Source: Candidatus Bipolaricaulis sibiricus
Lineage (GTDB): Bacteria > Bipolaricaulota > Bipolaricaulia > Bipolaricaulales > Bipolaricaulaceae
Assembly (NCBI GenBank): GCA_004102645.1
Contig: CP034928.1
Coordinates: 1,356,153 to 1,420,152 of the forward strand
Reading direction: 5' to 3'
Length of the DNA stretch: 64,000 nt
Part shown: piece by piece, positions 60,446-64,000 of the stretch
How the letters are laid out: each line of letters opens with the position of its first letter
How positions within the stretch are numbered: position 1 is the stretch's first letter
Notes under the pieces: model-generated
Databases searched by the model: none
Told to the model about the DNA's origin: nothing
Seen by the model: the letters and a program-made list of their open reading frames with translations, nothing else
Translations under genes and position numbers: made by a program

Positions 60446-61105
60446 CTAGGACTGGCACTTCTCCTTCAAACCCTCCACGTCCTTGATCACGATCTGGTAG
60501 CGCCGCTTGTCGAGAATCCCCTCGCGCTCGAAGCGGTTGAGGACCACGGTCGTGTTCTCCCGTGCCGACCCGATCATCTCCGCGAGATCGCGGTGGGTGA
60601 GTTTGAACCCAATGAGGATCCCGTGCTTTGTCTTGACCCCATACTCGTCGGACAGGCGCAGAAGCTGCCTCGAAAGCCGGGTCTGGATGTCGCGAAACGC
60701 CAGATCCTCCACGATCTCCTCGATCTCTTGCACCCACAGCCCGAACACCCCCAGAAGCTCCGAGAACACCTCCGGGCGCCGGCGGGCTGCGAGCAGGAAC
60801 GCATCCCGTTCCACGCGAACGAGCTCGCTGTCCTCGAGGGCTTCGGCGTGGTGGCGGCGGCGCTTCTCTCCCACAAGAGCCATCTGCCCAAAGACCTCGC
60901 CCGGGCCCCGCAGCGCGAGCGTGATCCTCTTTCCCGATGGGTGGAGGTACGACAGCTTCACCCGCCCTTCGTCCACGAGGTACATCGCTGTGCTGGGAGT
61001 TCCCGGGTGGTACACGGTCTCGCGGGCCAACACGCGGATCCGATCTCCCGCGGCCCAGATGGGGTCGTCTCGTGTGAGAAGGCTTCTCGTTTGGGTGGTT
61101 TCCAT
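60446..61105 (-). CDS. Crp/Fnr-family transcriptional regulator
   Basis: 219 residues. Cyclic-nucleotide-type sensor domain (~20-130: YHPGTPSTAMYLVDEGRVKL, HPSGKRITLALRGPGEVFGQ) followed by a long dimer helix and a winged helix-turn-helix (LTHRDLAEMIGSARENTTVV, LNRFEREGIL). There is no N-terminal Cys cluster as in Fnr, and the RxS motif for cAMP is not evident, so the effector is unknown. It lies downstream of the 16S rRNA gene, in the same direction, with its own terminator. Confidence 0.88.
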   Translation of the reverse strand: METTQTRSLLTRDDPIWAAGDRIRVLARETVYHPGTPSTAMYLVDEGRVKLSYLHPSGKRITLALRGPGEVFGQMALVGEKRRRHHAEALEDSELVRVERDAFLLAARRRPEVFSELLGVFGLWVQEIEEIVEDLAFRDIQTRLSRQLLRLSDEYGVKTKHGILIGFKLTHRDLAEMIGSARENTTVVLNRFEREGILDKRRYQIVIKDVEGLKEKCQS

Positions 61106-61287
61106 AGTGACAGGAGCCTAGCGCGGATACGCGAGCAGACGGAGGGAACAGGGGAGCCCTCGAGGGGACTCCGCGGGCATCCACAGGGAGAAGCGCGTCC
61201 ACCGTGCGACGCGCAGAAGTACTGTGAACAGGGGGACGACGGGCCCTATCGGGTGAGAAGACCGGGTGTTACAAAGGTTACTCCCTA

Positions 61288-62856
<1,569 letters not shown>

Positions 62857-63194
62857 AGCCTCAAGGATCGATAGGTTTCCCGTCTCTCCCTGTTCACTTG
62901 TCAAAGACCGGCCTTCCCACGATGAGATGCCCTCGCGGGCAGGCGAAGTATAGCGAAGGGGGGGAGCCGGGTCAAGGCACGGGCCTGTGGAAAACTCGGG
63001 GTCACGTGTCCGCAGGGCTGAGGACAGATGTCCGAGATGCCGGCCGTGATTCCGCCTCCGCGAAGGCGACTACGATCGAATCTTGTCCCCATCCTTTTCC
63101 CCAGCAGAGCGTAGCGAAGCACACACACGTGCCCACCACCGATCCTGATCGCTCTCCGGGTGGCAGCAACGCCCGGCCGGCGGAGAATCCTGGC
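62857..63194. other. 16S leader and divergent intergenic region
   Basis: 338 bases between the 16S gene and the epimerase gene. It holds the rRNA promoter (62947-62975), a ~90-base rRNA leader containing TTTGACAAGTGAACAGG, and the upstream part of the epimerase gene with no clear promoter. Confidence 0.5.
62947..62975 (-). promoter_or_regulatory. 16S rRNA promoter
   Basis: TTGACC (62975-62970), 17 bases, TATACT (62952-62947), ~90 bases before the mature 16S 5' end. Confidence 0.75.
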
Positions 63195-64000
63195 GTGCAG
63201 GCGCTGGTGACGGGGGCCACAGGGTTCATCGGAGCGAACGTCGTGCGCGCCCTTCTGAAGAGAGGCTACAGCGTGCGGGTCTTCGCTCGTCCCGGTGCGG
63301 ATCGAACCAACCTGGAAGGCCTCGACATCGAGTGGGCCGAGGGCGACGTGCGGAGCCTGGCGTCGGTGCGGAGAGCGATCTCCGGCTGCAGCCACGTGTT
63401 CCACGTCGCAGCCCTGTACGCCCTGTGGACCCGGCCCCGCCGGCTGATCTACGAAGTCAACGTGGACGGGACGCGCCACGTGCTCCAAGCAGCGTGGGAA
63501 GCGGGGGTCGAGCGGGTCATCTGCACGAGCTCGGTGGCCGCAATCGGGCTGCGGCCGGACGGTCGACCATCCGACGAGTCCGTTCCCCCCACCCGAGCCA
63601 CCCTCGTCGGGGACTACAAGAAGAGCAAGTTCCTCGCCCAGGGGGTGGCGCTCGCGTTCGGGCGGCGCGGGTTGCCGGTGGTGGTCGTGAACCCGAGCTT
63701 CCCGGTCGGCCCCTACGACGTGAAGCCAACCCCCACCGGCCAAGTGGTTGTGGACTTCCTCAACGGGAGGCTGCCCGCGTACGTGGAGACGGGAATGAAC
63801 GTGGTGGCGGTGGAGGACGTGGCCTTGGGCCACGTCCTCGCCGCCGAGCGGGGCCGTCCGGGGGAGCTCTACATCCTCGGCGGGGAGAACCTCGCGATGC
63901 GGGAGTTCCTGGGGCTTCTGGCCGAGGTGAGCGGTCGCTCGGCCCCGCGGGCACGTCTCCCCGCGGCTCTCCTCCTCCCCCTCGGCTACCTCAACGCGGC
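63195..64000 (+). CDS. NAD-dependent sugar epimerase/dehydratase, HpnA-like, 3' end outside the window
   Basis: At least 268 residues, open to the end of the window. The Rossmann NAD(P) motif is VTGATGFIGANVVRALLKRG; VFHVAALYALWTRP and EVNVDGTRHVLQAAWEAGVE follow, and the catalytic site is SSVAAIG with the YKKSK (YxxxK). FPVGPYDVKPTPTGQVVVDF resembles the hopanoid-associated sugar epimerase HpnA group; related dihydroflavonol-reductase-like proteins look similar, so the role is open. Start taken at GTG 63195; GGAGAAT lies ahead of it. Confidence 0.88.
   Translation, partial: MQALVTGATGFIGANVVRALLKRGYSVRVFARPGADRTNLEGLDIEWAEGDVRSLASVRRAISGCSHVFHVAALYALWTRPRRLIYEVNVDGTRHVLQAAWEAGVERVICTSSVAAIGLRPDGRPSDESVPPTRATLVGDYKKSKFLAQGVALAFGRRGLPVVVVNPSFPVGPYDVKPTPTGQVVVDFLNGRLPAYVETGMNVVAVEDVALGHVLAAERGRPGELYILGGENLAMREFLGLLAEVSGRSAPRARLPAALLLPLGYLNA

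Noticed and set aside
62901-63833. A minus-strand open frame of 310 residues across the start of the epimerase gene
   Set aside because: Antisense to a clear Rossmann-fold epimerase, and overlaps the rRNA promoter.

Overview
The window is GC-rich, gene-dense DNA from a diderm, anaerobic bacterium. Genes for lipopolysaccharide-type transport (an LptF/G-LptD fusion), a LolA-like protein, RND/MMPL export and several small outer-membrane-like barrels indicate an outer membrane. Two ferredoxin-dependent 2-oxoacid oxidoreductase clusters, tryptophanase, urocanase, an M55 aminopeptidase and a peptide-type ABC importer fit a strict anaerobe that ferments amino acids or peptides. A 16S rRNA gene is present (61288-62856, minus strand), with an odd 5' end and no 23S or 5S beside it. 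The gene content resembles Candidatus Bipolaricaulota (OP1/Acetothermia); this is an inference that a 16S comparison would settle.

Layout. 1-3.7 kb: end of a secreted protein, a ferritin-like protein, a small regulator-like protein, then fmt and def. 3.7-8.1 kb: recG and a queuosine salvage pair (qng1-tgt). 8.2-12.4 kb: an accessory locus of secreted Cys/Trp-rich small proteins, beta-propeller proteins and a duplicated leader; I do not recognise this locus and consider it the best candidate for something undescribed. 12.4-18.7 kb, minus: a PC4-like protein, a DUF401-type permease, and an operon of TetR, a small secreted protein, an MMPL exporter and a LolA-like protein under a palindromic operator. 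19.2-20.7 kb: five tRNAs around dppA. 20.7-25.4 kb: htrA, a PP-loop tRNA thiolation-type protein, tnaA. 25.5-33.7 kb: HEAT protein, LptF/G-LptD fusion, CDP-alcohol transferase, ruvB, ribF, tsaB, rpmB. 33.7-37.4 kb: S1 protein and a kor/vor operon interrupted by a GxxExxY cassette with inverted repeats. 37.6-45.5 kb: peptide-type ABC importer and a Nudix hydrolase. 45.5-53.3 kb: hutU, a small barrel, lytic transglycosylase, cysE-cysK, a CDF metal exporter, a ferredoxin-type aldo/keto reductase. 53.3-57.1 kb: por operon. 57.1-60.1 kb: a decayed ABC exporter beside a decayed IS256-type transposase. 60.4-64 kb: Crp/Fnr regulator, 16S rRNA, start of a sugar epimerase gene.

Expression signals. Many genes show sigma70-type promoters (TTGACA-like, 16-18 bp, TANNNT). 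In at least nine cases the -10 element lies only 5-10 bases before the start codon, which suggests widespread leaderless transcripts. Others have strong GGAGG sites. Many adjacent genes overlap by ATGA or GTGA and are probably translationally coupled.
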